This document shows, in pieces, positions 1 through 7,955 of a DNA stretch of 22,491 bases; positions within the stretch are counted from its first letter, which is position 1; each line of letters opens with the position of its first letter. Below the pieces are notes generated by a model. That model did not search any database and was not told the DNA's origin. It was given only the letters and a program-made list of their open reading frames with translations. Location: the NCBI GenBank assembly GCA_003427395.1, contig BFEA01000416.1:1396359-1418849 (forward strand). Reading direction: 5' to 3'. Both the position numbers and the translations under genes were made by a program. This stretch comes from Chara braunii. Its lineage: Eukaryota; Streptophyta; Charophyceae; Charales; Characeae.

Positions 1-136
1 TTTTTTTAGCAGAAACTTCGAGTCGTGGCCACCACTTAGGGAGGTGATATGAGCAGCCCCCCTAAGTGGCTCCACAGTTGAAGGCTCCATCTATTGGTGG
101 GGAGCGACACCTGCTGGAAACCGGGTCCAGCGTCCC
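1..136 (-). repeat. Structured SINE-like copy S1 (3' end cut by window start)
   Basis: Read on the minus strand, it starts GGGACGCTGGACCC at 136 and runs toward a poly(A) seen as the opening T run. The head holds two hairpins: GCTGGA/TCCAGC, then GCTCC/GGAGC around CCACCAATAGAT. The body is a long hairpin whose stem (CACTTAGGGGGG against CCTCCCTAAGTG) encloses the loop CTGCTCATATCA. The same head recurs at six other places in the window and the same loop at 17,103-17,114. The origin of the RNA is unknown to me. Confidence 0.7.
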
Positions 137-354
137 TCATATTACAAGACATTCCATGTGACTGACAATGATCAGACAACTGACTCATGTAGATGGGCTT
201 TCCGGTCCAAATTGTGGCCTGTTGCCTGTTCAGTTGGTACACCCATGGACTGTTGCAATATACGTTAGGTGCATGAAAAACAAACATGGACAAAAATATT
301 GCAAAGGCTAGACCTCAGTTGGAATCCCACTCAACTCAGACTCTGAATTTGTCT

Positions 355-532
355 GGGCCCGGGGCCAAGTCCCACTACCAGCGTTGAATTTCCTCACCTC
401 CTGAATCTGGACTTGGTTGTGGCTATGTGCGGTTGACGAGGCTCAATGCGAATTAGGCACATCTCCACAAACACGTCCAGATTCAGTCATTGCGGAAACT
501 CAACACTGCTGGCGGGACTTGGCCCCCGGGTC
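355..532. repeat. Foldback inverted repeat, ~60-bp arms
   Basis: The left arm (about 355-412, starting GGGCCCGGGGCCAAGTCCC) pairs imperfectly with the right arm (about 474-532, ending GGGACTTGGCCCCCGGG). Both arms share TGAATCTGGAC at the inner side. The ~60-bp spacer shows nothing recognisable. No coding sequence is seen; this is a foldback or MITE-like remnant. Bases 137-354 hold nothing I can name. Confidence 0.7.
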
Positions 533-590
533 CAAGTTGTGAAGATGAAGTTTTGAAGATGATGTATGAAGGCCGTCCCGAGTCTGACGA

Positions 591-752
591 GGAATGAAGA
601 AAAAAAACAGAGAGGGAAGAAGATGAGGAGAACTTCCGTACAGTGCAGAGTGGCGACAGGCTGACGAGGAATAAGGAAAACAAAAAGAAAAGGAATAAGA
701 AAAAAGAAAAGAAAAGAAAAGAAAAGAAACGAAGAAGATGAGGAAAAAGGAG
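591..752. repeat. Purine-rich low-complexity tract
   Basis: A nearly pure A/G strand, including an (AAAGA)n core near 690-730. Long apparent reading frames across it on the minus strand are Ser/Phe/Leu-rich artefacts of composition. Confidence 0.8.
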
Positions 753-800
753 GGGGGACGGACAAGAACTTCTGTGCAGTGCAGAGTGTGTAGGGTTTTG

Positions 801-1021
801 CATTAGATTGGGCCTCACCACGCCACTGTCGAAACGAGTAAAGCATGACTGCATGTTCCCACAGGGGGGGAGTGGCCAGATGCGTCCATTACTATGATTA
901 GCAAGGGATGGATCTGACCACTTTTGGGGAAGATGCATGCACTCGTTCTTTTCCCGTTTCGACAATCATGGTGTGGCGAGGCCCCTTGACAAGAAGAGAA
1001 GTCGAAGCACCCAATCTAATG
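801..1021. repeat. Palindromic foldback element A
   Basis: The left side (CATTAGATTGGG at 801, then CCTCACCACGCCACTGTCGAAACG) is matched inverted on the right (CGTTTCGACAATCATGGTGTGGCGAGG, then CCCAATCTAATG ending at 1021). The inner part also pairs: GAGTGGCCAGATGCGTCCA against TGGATCTGACCACTT around a ~20-base centre. A second copy of the palindrome lies at about 1,636-1,950. No transposase is visible, so this is a non-autonomous foldback element. Confidence 0.7.
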
Positions 1022-1062
1022 TGGTGGTCAAAAAAAAAAAAGAAAAAAAAAAAGAAAAAAAA

Positions 1063-1643
1063 GTGGTGGTCCCTATCTCAGTTGGTAAGGCACAGAAGTT
1101 GCATTCAGGAGGTCGTGGGTTCAATCCCCATCGCCCTCACGCATGTGCCTGAGCAAGCTTGGTGTTCTACCAGCTAGAGATAACCCGTTGGCCCCCCAGG
1201 CCAGCATGGGCAGGACGTTGGCTGTTTTACCAGCTAGAGATAACCTGTTGGCCCCCCAAGCCAGCATTGGCAGGGGCTTATGTTGTTGGCTGCTATGCAG
1301 TGACAATGTTGGCCATAAGACACCGCCATGTGTGGTTGGGGGGGAGGAGGGGGAGGTGCAGTGACTGGCCATTGCTCGGCGCTGGCACCGCCGATTTCCC
1401 CCATCGGCAATGCCTGCCCACGCCTCGTGACCGTGATGAAGAACTGATACAGCCTTGCTCTCGCACCACAGCTGTTGTGCCAACCTACCCCGTGGGCTGG
1501 GGAGACATCCGGGTTGGTTGATCTTCCCCTGTACTATACATAGACTAGCGAGAGGATGAGATAGATTAAGTACTAGCAAGAAAGATGAAACAGATGAGAG
1601 AAGAACATAGCTCACCTTTAAAAAATAATAATAATGTGGTGGT
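1063..1643 (+). repeat. tRNA-headed SINE with 8-bp target duplication
   Basis: About 1,066-1,138 resembles a tRNA: an A box (TATCTCAGTTGGTAAGGC) and a B box (GGGTTCAATCCCC at 1,118-1,130) at tRNA-like spacing, as in the internal RNA polymerase III promoter of tRNA-derived SINEs. The body runs to an A-rich end with TAA repeats (about 1,620-1,635). GTGGTGGT occurs immediately before the head (1,063-1,070) and immediately after the tail (1,636-1,643), a plausible target-site duplication. The 3' ~110 bases (CCCCTGTA... GAGAGAAGAACATA) are related to segments at about 19,735-19,905 and, inverted, 22,350-22,491. The anticodon arm is degenerate, so this is not a working tRNA gene. Confidence 0.6.
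1161..1280 (+). repeat. Two tandem 60-bp units inside the SINE
   Basis: Units 1,161-1,220 and 1,221-1,280 share TTACCAGCTAGAGATAACC-type sequence followed by TTGGCCCCCCA and GCCAGCAT, with few mismatches and an exact 60-bp period. Confidence 0.85.
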
Positions 1644-1950
1644 GTAAGGGCCTCACCACACTAGTGTCGAAACGAAGAAAGTGCGAGTGCATCTTCCCGC
1701 AGAGAATGGCAAGATGCATCCGTTACTATGACTAGCAACGGTGCGTCTTTTTTTTTTTTTTTTTTTGAGAATAGCCCTTGCGATATCCCTCTATCTGGCA
1801 GTGGTAAGAGAACTGTCAGAATTGAGGACTTACCTGTCGGGCTGCTCCATCTATTGGTGGGGAGCGCATCTTACCGCTTTCTGGGGAAGATGCATTCGTT
1901 CTTTTTACGTTTCGACAGTGGTGTGGCGAAGCACTAAGAGTGTGTGGAAT
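1636..1950. repeat. Palindromic foldback element B, split by a nested insertion
   Basis: The left arm (GGGCCTCACCACACTAGTGTCGAAACG, about 1,649-1,675) pairs with the right arm (CGTTTCGACAGTGGTGTGGCGAAG, about 1,909-1,932). Sequence, order and centre match the palindrome at 801-1,021 (shared GACTAGCAA / GATTAGCAA centre). The centre is interrupted by the poly(A)-tailed copy S2. Confidence 0.65.
1747..1866 (-). repeat. Structured SINE-like copy S2 (5'-truncated, nested)
   Basis: On the minus strand it begins in the second head hairpin (GCTCCCCACCAATAGATGGAGC ends the block), continues through a body with CAGT-TCTCTTACC-ACTG and ends in a poly(A) seen as the T run 1,748-1,766. It sits in the middle of palindrome B. 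Flanks GTGCGTCTT and GCGCATCTT may be a decayed target duplication with two mismatches. The body matches S5 at 13,275-13,425. Confidence 0.65.
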
Positions 1951-2002
1951 CTTGCTTTGCTGAGTCAATATCGAAACAGTCTGGGTTGGTGAGGATGGTC
2001 AT

Positions 2003-2140
2003 CAGTAAATTACTACCGTCTTCACCCGAATACAATGTACGGTCATTATAGCTGTATGTAGTTGAGGCAACTTCGAGTCTAGATGCAGAAATAATAACCG
2101 TGCATTGTATTCCGGGGTGAACACAGTAAAGAGTAGTTCA
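2003..2140. repeat. Inverted repeat, 30-50-bp arms
   Basis: TTCACCCGAATACAATGTAC and the following GGTCATTAT (2,021-2,049) pair with ATAATAACCGTGCATTGTAT and TCCGGGGTGAA (2,091-2,121). Weaker complementarity continues outward to about 2,003 and 2,140. The loop is ~40 bases. No gene is present. Confidence 0.65.
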
Positions 2141-2164
2141 CTGTGGGCTAGCTACGGTGCCGGC

Positions 2165-2215
2165 GGTGGGCTTGGTTCCCAGCACATGTTTCTCCCCACG
2201 AATAGATGGGAGAAT
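2165..2215 (+). repeat. Structured SINE-like head S3 (degenerate)
   Basis: GGGCTTGGTTCCCAGCAC followed by a hairpin whose stem is TTCTCCC/GGGAGAA, instead of the usual GCTCC/GGAGC, around the kept ACGAATAGAT loop. There is no poly(A) directly behind it. About 35 bases later the U6-5S chimera starts. Confidence 0.5.
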
Positions 2216-2250
2216 GTTCCCAAAGCAAAGGAAAGGAACAACGTGTCGAC

Positions 2251-2442
2251 CGTTGAAATTGGAACGATACAGAGACAGAGAAGATTAGCATGGGCCGTGC
2301 GCAAGGATGACACATAAATCAAGAAATGCCAGAAATTCTGAAATGGTCCATTGTTTTATGGTACGGTCATACCACGGCTAATGAGCCCGATTCCATCTGA
2401 ACTCGGAAGCCAAAAAGGATTAAAAAAAAAAAAAAAAAAAAA
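2251..2442 (+). pseudogene. Chimeric U6 snRNA-5S rRNA retrocopy with poly(A)
   Basis: 2,251-2,357 is a U6-like sequence lacking the 5' stem: AAATTGGAACGATACAGAG, GATTAGCATGG, GCGCAAGGATGACAC, then GGTCCA followed by a T-rich stretch. It carries two short internal duplications (one after ACAGAG, one of about 17 bases before GGTCCA). At 2,358 the sequence switches to the 5' half of a 5S rRNA: GGTACGGTCATACCACGGC, CCCGATTCCATCTGAACTCGG, ending near 2,413. An A run follows at 2,422-2,442. U6 joined to another RNA plus poly(A) is the known form of LINE template-switch or RNA-ligation chimeras. The flanks share only short matches (TGTCGAC at 2,244 and 2,450), so a target duplication is not secure. 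Confidence 0.8.
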
Positions 2443-2849
2443 GACGACCTGTCGACGGTGCACTTGAATGTGCAGGATGTGCTTCTTGGGTGCTAGTCCA
2501 CCGACACCAGATATGATACATAGGGCCACGCTCCAGTACTCAGCACAGGCACAAAATACAAAGAATACGGCGGTGTATTATCCATGTTCCGATGGAAGAT
2601 TCGTTCTCATTTTGCTTATTTGGTGAGTAGTGGAGTGCGAGGCCCATTGAGAACGCTGGTACCCGTGGAAGCTGGCAGAAGCCTCTCCTGACCTGGTTGT
2701 TTAAACCACCAGTACACGGCCTCGGCCTTGCAGCAAAATAACTTGTCGCCACAAGAAGTAAAAGGCTGGCTCGGGGCAGGGTCGGAGCATCAGAAGGTTT
2801 TCGAAATTTTGGGCCCCTGTCAAATCCATACGTCCCAAAAAACAAAACA

Positions 2850-3530
2850 AGCTTTGGCCGTGATTGCAGTTGGATACACTTTTTAGAGTAGTGCAGTTGG
2901 ATACACTTTTTTTTTTTTTTTTTTTTTTCCCTATCCTTAAAAAAAAATTGGACCGTTTCTCGATTAATGCGTGTCATCCTTGAAAGCGCAGGGGCCATGC
3001 TAATCTTCTTTCTCTGTATCGTTCCAATTTTAACGGATGTCCCGAAGGACAGGATACACTTTTTAGAGTACTGCCCTCGGCAGAACGAGGAACACGGGGA
3101 GCACGACTGTCAGACTCACAAAAGAAGAACAAAAAGCAAAAAAGCCCCAAAAAACAAAAGAAGCTTTGGCTGTGATTGCAGTTGGATACACTTTTTGGAG
3201 TACTGCCCTCAGTGAGGGCACTTGGGAAGAACGGGGAACACGGGGAGCCAGACTGTCAGACTCACAAAAAAAGAACAAAAAAAAAGAAAAGCCAACAAAG
3301 CGTTGGCCGTGAAATTGGTTGGATGCATTTCAACGGCGCTAGTCTGAGTATGCCCTCAACGAGGGCGTTTTGAGCAAGAGGAATATGCACTGCCTTGCTG
3401 GCAGGGAAACGAAGAAAAAATCAAAAGGAGAAAAAAAGAAAAAACAGCACTGTTTTCCTTTCCCCGTAATAGTGGTCAGATGCATTCTGGAAAGTGACCG
3501 TTTGAGTATAGCTTCCGTGACGTCCTTCCA
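2850..3530 (+). repeat. ~142-bp diverged tandem repeats (about four units)
   Basis: Units begin near 2,850, 3,160, 3,300 and 3,446. Shared landmarks are GATTGCAGTTGGATACACTT, a GAGTATGCCCTC / GAGTACTGCCCTC block and CAGACTGTCAGACTCACAAA. The first interval is longer by the length of the inserted U6 retrocopy; subtracting it restores a ~144-bp spacing. Purine-rich stretches separate the units. No gene is present. Confidence 0.7.
2907..3051 (-). pseudogene. U6 snRNA retrocopy with poly(A), antisense
   Basis: Read on the minus strand from 3,050: GTCCTTCGGGACATCCG, TTGGAACGATACAGAG, GATTAGCATGGCCCC, a few inserted bases, AAGGATGACACGCAT, GGTCCAATTTTTT, then a short AT-rich bridge and the poly(A) seen as T's at 2,907-2,928. 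The flanking 13 bases GGATACACTTTTT are identical at 2,899-2,911 and 3,052-3,064, a target-site duplication. The duplicated motif also recurs in the surrounding tandem repeat, which slightly weakens this. No upstream U6 promoter element is visible. Confidence 0.85.
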
Positions 3531-3584
3531 CGACATCATTGATCTCTGGCATGTTTTTTCCTTTCTTTCTTCTTCTTTTTTTTT

Positions 3585-3716
3585 TTAGACCACCGGCACC
3601 GGTGCCACTTCCGAAATTCCCATTGCAGGTACCCTCACCCCGAAGGCTCGGAAAATAGCGGCGCGCAGTGGGCAGGGAGCTTCGGGATTTTAGGTGCGGG
3701 TGTACTGGTGGTTTAA
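3585..3716. mobile_element. 132-bp MITE-like element, imperfect ACCACC ends
   Basis: The left end TTAGACCACCGGCACC and the right end GGTGTACTGGTGGTTTAA are imperfect inverses. A further inner pair (CACCCCGAAGGCTC and GAGCTTCGGG) also matches inverted. The GGCGCGCAGTG motif near the right end recurs in the same place in the MITE at 21,892-22,042, so the two are probably one family. The right end is shared with the alternative 1-kb reading. Confidence 0.5.
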
Positions 3717-3865
3717 GTGTGAAGCTGTGTGGTGATGTTGAAGAGTCGGTCAGAGTGTATGGATTTTTCTATCAGATTCATCGCAGTTGGTTGAATGTGT
3801 TTCGCAAAGTTTACCAATGTTCCTGATTCTTTTTAGAGATAGCACATAGTTTTAAGAGTTTGTTA

Positions 3866-3930
3866 GTGTGTGTGTGTGTGTGAGTGTGTGTGTGTGTGTG
3901 CGCGTGTGTGTGTGTGTGTGTGTGTGTGTG
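3866..3930 (+). repeat. (TG)n microsatellite
   Basis: Mostly uninterrupted TG dinucleotides with single A and C interruptions. The apparent His/Thr-rich reading frame on the other strand is an artefact of it. Confidence 0.95.
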
Positions 3931-4019
3931 CAAGCGTGTGTCCCGCATACTATGACATGGACGCGGCATGATGCGGGAACCGCATCATAATCAAGCTCCA
4001 AAATAATAAATCGACGCAC

Positions 4020-4169
4020 CTTAAGAATGAAAGTTGTAGGCGTGGTGCAACTGAATGCAGCGGGCAAACTTGTTATTCAGCTCTCCCTGGGACTTCATCC
4101 AGTGGAGGGTGGAGTGATCTGAAAAGATCTTGAAGTGTCTACCCAGGAGAAAGTGGTTCCAATGTTTGA
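4020..4169 (-). pseudogene. Ty3/gypsy RNase H, downstream part
   Basis: Minus-strand translation gives HWNHFLLGRHFKIFSDHSTL and then HWMKSQGELNNKF, the C-terminal part of a retrotransposon RNase H (the F-x-I-x-(T/S)DH-x-x-L box). It is the direct continuation of the RNase H segment on the other side of the 345-bp MITE. Beyond about 4,020 stops appear and the element fades out before the TG repeat. No integrase or chromodomain is seen, so the 3' half and 3' LTR are missing from this position. Confidence 0.8.
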
Positions 4170-4514
4170 ACAACAATTTCGTTAAAACGGACATATTTCA
4201 TTTTTTGAACGAAATTGAAAACAAAAAAATTGGCCCGATTTAGGTCTATATTTTCATCTCCTGAGGGTACGGCGTTTTGAAAACGCCCTACCCCCTGTAT
4301 GCAAACTAAGTCCAGATACATCCAGGGGGGTACGGCGTCTTCAGAACGCCGTACCCCCTAGACTCCAGCTAAGTCCAGATACATCCAAGGGGTCCATCGT
4401 TTTAAGGACGCTGGACCCTCAAGAGCTTGAAATTTCCACCTAAATTGCTCTAATTTATGAGGTTTTAATTTCGTTCAAAAAATAAAATATGTCCGTTTTG
4501 ACGAAATTGCTGTT
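4170..4514. mobile_element. 345-bp MITE with ~52-bp TIRs and three internal hairpin units
   Basis: The terminal inverted repeats start AACARCAATTTCG (left about 4,170-4,222, right about 4,460-4,514) and agree over ~52 bases with about six mismatches. The target duplication is TTTGA at 4,165-4,169 and 4,515-4,519. Between the TIRs are three units about 62 bp apart, each with a strong hairpin (4,265-4,293; 4,326-4,358; 4,388-4,419). The linker CTAAGTCCAGATACATCCA is kept between units (4,306-4,324 and 4,370-4,387). Stem sequences differ (GGTACGGCGT versus GGTCCATCGT) but remain paired. No coding capacity; the superfamily is not clear from the ends. Confidence 0.85.
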
Positions 4515-5440
4515 TTTGAGCGCTGACACAAGGGCATACAACTCCTTCTCATAGGTAGAATCCTGCAACTTCTTGACTTTGATCTTCTTGTTCATGTATT
4601 AACAGGTTGCAGATCATTCTCATTATCATGTTTAAGTACCGCCCCTACACCATACTGACAAGCATCAGTGGTTAGCACAAAAGGCGAAGTAGGGTCGGGT
4701 AACTTCAGTACAGGTGCACGAATCAAGGCCTCCTTGAGACGTGTAAATGCCTCCTAACAAAATGATGTTTAAAGAAAGAGAGCGTCCTTCTTACTAAGGT
4801 CAGTCAGGGGTGTTGCAATAGATGACAAGTTCTTATTGATTTTCCTATAATAAGAAGCAAAACCTAAGAAAAATCAAACATCACGGACTGTTAAAAACTT
4901 TGGTCAGTCCTGAACAACATCAACTTTCGTTGCTTCAGGAACCAACCCCTATCTAGAAAGGACATGGTCCAAATAGACAACAAAGTTCACTGCAAAAAAA
5001 AACTTATCTCTGTTGATCTTATATTGGTTGTCATGTAACGGTCGAAGGACAAGAGTCAGATGCTGCGCATGCTCCTGAACAGTATGAGTGAATATCAAAA
5101 TGTCAATCAGATAGACAACTACAAACTTGTCAAGGTAAGGTTTGAGGATGCGATACATCTGTGTTTGGAAGGTGTCAGGGGCATTGCAAAGACCGAATGA
5201 TATAACCAGATACTCATAAGTCTCATATCTGGTTTAAAAGGCTGACTTGTGGACATCACCTTCAGCCATCTCAATCTGGTGGTAGTCAGATTTGAGATCA
5301 ATCTTGCTGAAGATAGTGCAGCCCCGCACCATATCCAACAGATCATCTATTCGAGAAAAAAACTCTGTGAAATTCCTCGTGATCTTGTTGAGTCCCCTAT
5401 CGTCCACACACATTCTAAACTCACCATTTCCCCTTGGAAC
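4515..5440 (-). pseudogene. Ty3/gypsy reverse transcriptase and RNase H (5' part), decayed
   Basis: Minus-strand translation shows RT motifs in order: FRMCVDDRGLNKIT, KIDLKSDYHQIE, a box corresponding to the usual Y-x-x-x-PFGL-x-NAP (here ISFGLCNAPDTFQ), then FVVVYLIDILIF. The first catalytic Asp of the YLDD box is Ile (codon 5,105-5,107), so the enzyme would be dead. An in-frame TAA at 5,234-5,236 lies between KSAF and TRY, where related elements normally carry Gln. RNase H begins at TTDACQYGVGAVL (Asp codon 4,664-4,666), with a frameshift before STYEKELYALVSALK, where the MITE interrupts it. The order protease-RT-RNase H is that of gypsy or copia; the motif wording is gypsy-like. Confidence 0.9.
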
Positions 5441-6193
5441 AAAGGGAACAACCTTTGTTGGTCAGGGTCTCTAGCTGTTTCCCGAGCTCATCAAGTTGAA
5501 CAGGGGACATCCTATAGACCCGACCCTTGGAAGAGACTGCGTCAAGCAAAAACTCGATCTTATGCTTAGTCTGCCTATAGACAAATCCAGTAGGCTCCTC
5601 CATAAGGTATGAGAACCGGTCAACCACTTGTTGAATTTGAGAGGGACAGGGAGCAGTCGCCACAATTTGTTTAACATAAGCTACAAACAGACGGGTGTGG
5701 TCAGTCTTCCCTGAGAGCTGAAAGAACTCATGTGCACGCATGTAATAACAATTGCTGACTAGATGATACTCGTCAGCAAGCATGCAGGGGCGGTATTCCC
5801 CTTGTCGATCAGGCAACTCAACCATAGGAATCCACCAATCGATCTTAGGGTTGGTGACCTTGAGCCACTGTAGAGAGAAAACAAGATCAAAGGGTACATT
5901 AGGAAACACAAACAGAAATTCAGGCGCTGTCTGATTTCTCCCTGCCTGTCAAAGACTACTGGTAGACCCTTGACTGTAGTAGTGATCCTGACTGTAGATG
6001 AGTCGCTTATGCTTATGTCAATTGACTGTCGCAACTTTACTAGTCTCTCATCCAAGTGCAACCTGCTGACTGTCTTGGGATACATAAAGTTGCGAGTAGC
6101 CCCACAGTCTAAGAATCCATTGAACCTGAATCCCAGGATAGAGGGTTGAAGCAGGATGAGATCCGACCTATGCTTCTTCTCCTGTAAGGACAA
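5421..6193 (-). pseudogene. Ty3/gypsy protease and protease-RT linker
   Basis: Minus-strand reading gives GFRFNGFLDCGATRNFM, the retropepsin active-site box with DCGAT (codons at 6,095-6,109) in place of the commoner D(S/T)GA(T/S). It follows an RSDLILLQPSI-like lead-in. A frameshift near 5,900 separates it from a second open segment (5,421-5,909) with VPFDLVFSLQWL and a long linker toward RT. In an intact element this enzyme matures the polyprotein; here it is broken. It lies directly between gag and RT. Confidence 0.8.
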
Positions 6194-6379
6194 GAAAATA
6201 TCAGCAAGGACATGTGATTCATCCTCCTCTCACGTCTCATCCAGATCAGTGTCCTTACAGGTAAGGAACCCTGATGCTGCAACTCACAGAAATGAGTCAG
6301 CTAAAGAGGGTGAAGATCCATCTTCATCAGAAGATGAATTAACACAAGTAGAAGAAGCTGCAGATTCCACCTCTCTCCT

Positions 6380-7955
6380 CTCTAGTTTTTTGAACCAGGG
6401 CCTGATGGTCTGCGAGGCATGCTGTGACAATCCTTCAAATAATGGTCCCCTTCACACCTCATACAGACTTTGTTTTCCTTCCTCTTCCTCCATACTCCCT
6501 CCTGGATCCTGAGTGCATGTCAGGGGAAGGTGGAAGGATCAAGGGGGTCAACTGACCAATGGACGTCTCGTGGCAATGAACCCTCCGGGCTGCAGGGGAA
6601 GAGGCACGTCCCTTTCCTTTCCCCTTGCTGCTGGTTGATGCTCTTTGGGTAGGGGTCTTTCCCTTTGTAAGGCTCATCAGAGCATCAACCAGGGCAAGAA
6701 CAAGTGGATCTGGAGCAGAGGATGGGGTAATCTCAGATGAAGAGGTCCCACTCTGAGATGCGGCCTCATCTTCTGAACTAGAATCTGCAGCAAAGAGAGC
6801 ACCCTTCCTCTTTCTTTGTCCCTTTGAGGAGGGTCTCTTTCTTCCTTCAAAAGGTTTTTCCTGGACATGGAGTTTGAACTCCAGATCCAGGGTTGCTCTG
6901 CCAAAGGACCGCCAGTCCTTGTGGCCCTGAGAGAATAAACCAAGCTGGTAATCTCCCGACGCTACTCTCAGGAAATGAATGAGTTGGTCCTGCTCACTCA
7001 TCTCTAACCCAGGAGTCGATATTAGACTCTCAAAGGTTGAGTACGGTTTGGACAAGGAACGATCTCATTTTCTCTGGCCCAGGCGGATGATTTTATCCGT
7101 TGCTTTCCTGACTTGCTCCTTGTCTGCAAGTCGGTCATTCAGGGCCTGCAGAAAATCAGACACCCCCCATCTTTGCACCCATACAGACATTTCCAGTCCT
7201 TCCTTGCTGGAGGTGGAGGTACACCTTCAGTGCAGTCCTCTCCAGACGAGCAAGGATGACACTCACCTTCGCATCCTCGTCACATTTGAACCCACTCTGG
7301 TAGGTTCTTTGTGCAGTGACCCAATCTTAGACATCCACCTCAGGGTCCTCACCAGAGAACGTAGGTGGGGAACGTAGGTGGGGAACGTAGGTGGGGGAGT
7401 CAGCTTGGGCCACTATAGGTCAAATGAACCTCAGGGTTGTGAGGCGATTGTTGACTTGGGCGTACAGACTAGAGATGTAGGTCCGGATTGTGGGGGGTTC
7501 TGGGAACCCGCCTTGGGACTCCCAAGAGGTGTAGGGATCTTCAAGGTTGAAGGGATCTGAAGGCGTGTGAAGATCCCTTCCAGTTTGGAGAAAATGTCGT
7601 CCAACTTCTTAGAAAGCACAGATTGACCGTCCTCCAGACTGGTAATCCTCTCATCCCAATTAGTGAAGTATGACTGGTTGATATCATCCTGAAGAAGGAC
7701 GAATTCAGACATATCCTTCCTGGACTGACTGGATGATCCACTCACCCTGATTTTTTCAATGTATGCCATGAGATGTTTCCTTCTGGCATCCTTTTGGTCC
7801 GTCACTTCTTTGCGCCTCTTCGCATCCTTCAAAGCTTCTACCGTTGTTGCCTGCTTATGGAGTTTCGCCTTCTCGGCAAGCAGGGCGACATCAAGTTATG
7901 AGAGGAGGGGCTCATGCGTCTTTTCAGAAGTTTCGACCTTCTTAGTGTTAGACAT
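6380..7955 (-). pseudogene. Ty3/gypsy gag with zinc knuckle, frameshifted
   Basis: A start codon at 7,955-7,953 opens MSNTKKVETSEK, soon broken by a stop. A Lys/Arg-rich coiled region (KDAKRRKEVTDQKDARRK) and a Ser/Leu-rich segment follow, up to about 7,431. After several stops and shifts, 6,459-7,055 holds a capsid-like C-terminal piece (LISTPGLEMSEQDQLIHFL, then FGRATLDLEFKL) and a Ser/Lys-rich tail. The nucleocapsid zinc knuckle lies in another frame at 6,427-6,465: C-x2-C-x3-H-x4-C (CMRCEGDHYLKDC), one residue shorter than the canonical spacing. Multiple stops show long neutral decay. Confidence 0.75.

Larger units (their letters stand above)
2701..3716. mobile_element. Possible ~1-kb TTAA-flanked element with 17-bp inverted ends
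   Basis: TTAAACCACCAGTACAC at 2,701-2,717 is the exact inverse of 3,700-3,716. The outermost four bases are TTAA on both sides. The first 15 bases are the same as in the end of the MITE at 21,892-22,042. Inside are the ~142-bp tandem repeats and the antisense U6 copy, and no transposase. The right end is alternatively explained by a smaller MITE (3,585-3,716), with 2,701 being a lone end. Confidence 0.4.

Noticed and set aside
1063-1138. A functional tRNA gene
   Set aside because: A and B boxes are present, but the anticodon arm and acceptor pairing are poor and the sequence leads into a SINE body.
1813-1850. ACTTACCTG (and CAGGTAAGT inverted) as a U1 5' end or splice site
   Set aside because: Only nine bases match, the poly(A) shows the element's sense strand is the other one, and no U1 structure follows.
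3852-4067. His/Thr-rich minus-strand open frame
   Set aside because: It is a translation of the TG microsatellite.
4265-4419. Regular hairpin units as a CRISPR array
   Set aside because: The units lie inside a TIR-bounded MITE in a eukaryotic retrotransposon, the linkers are conserved, and there are only three units.
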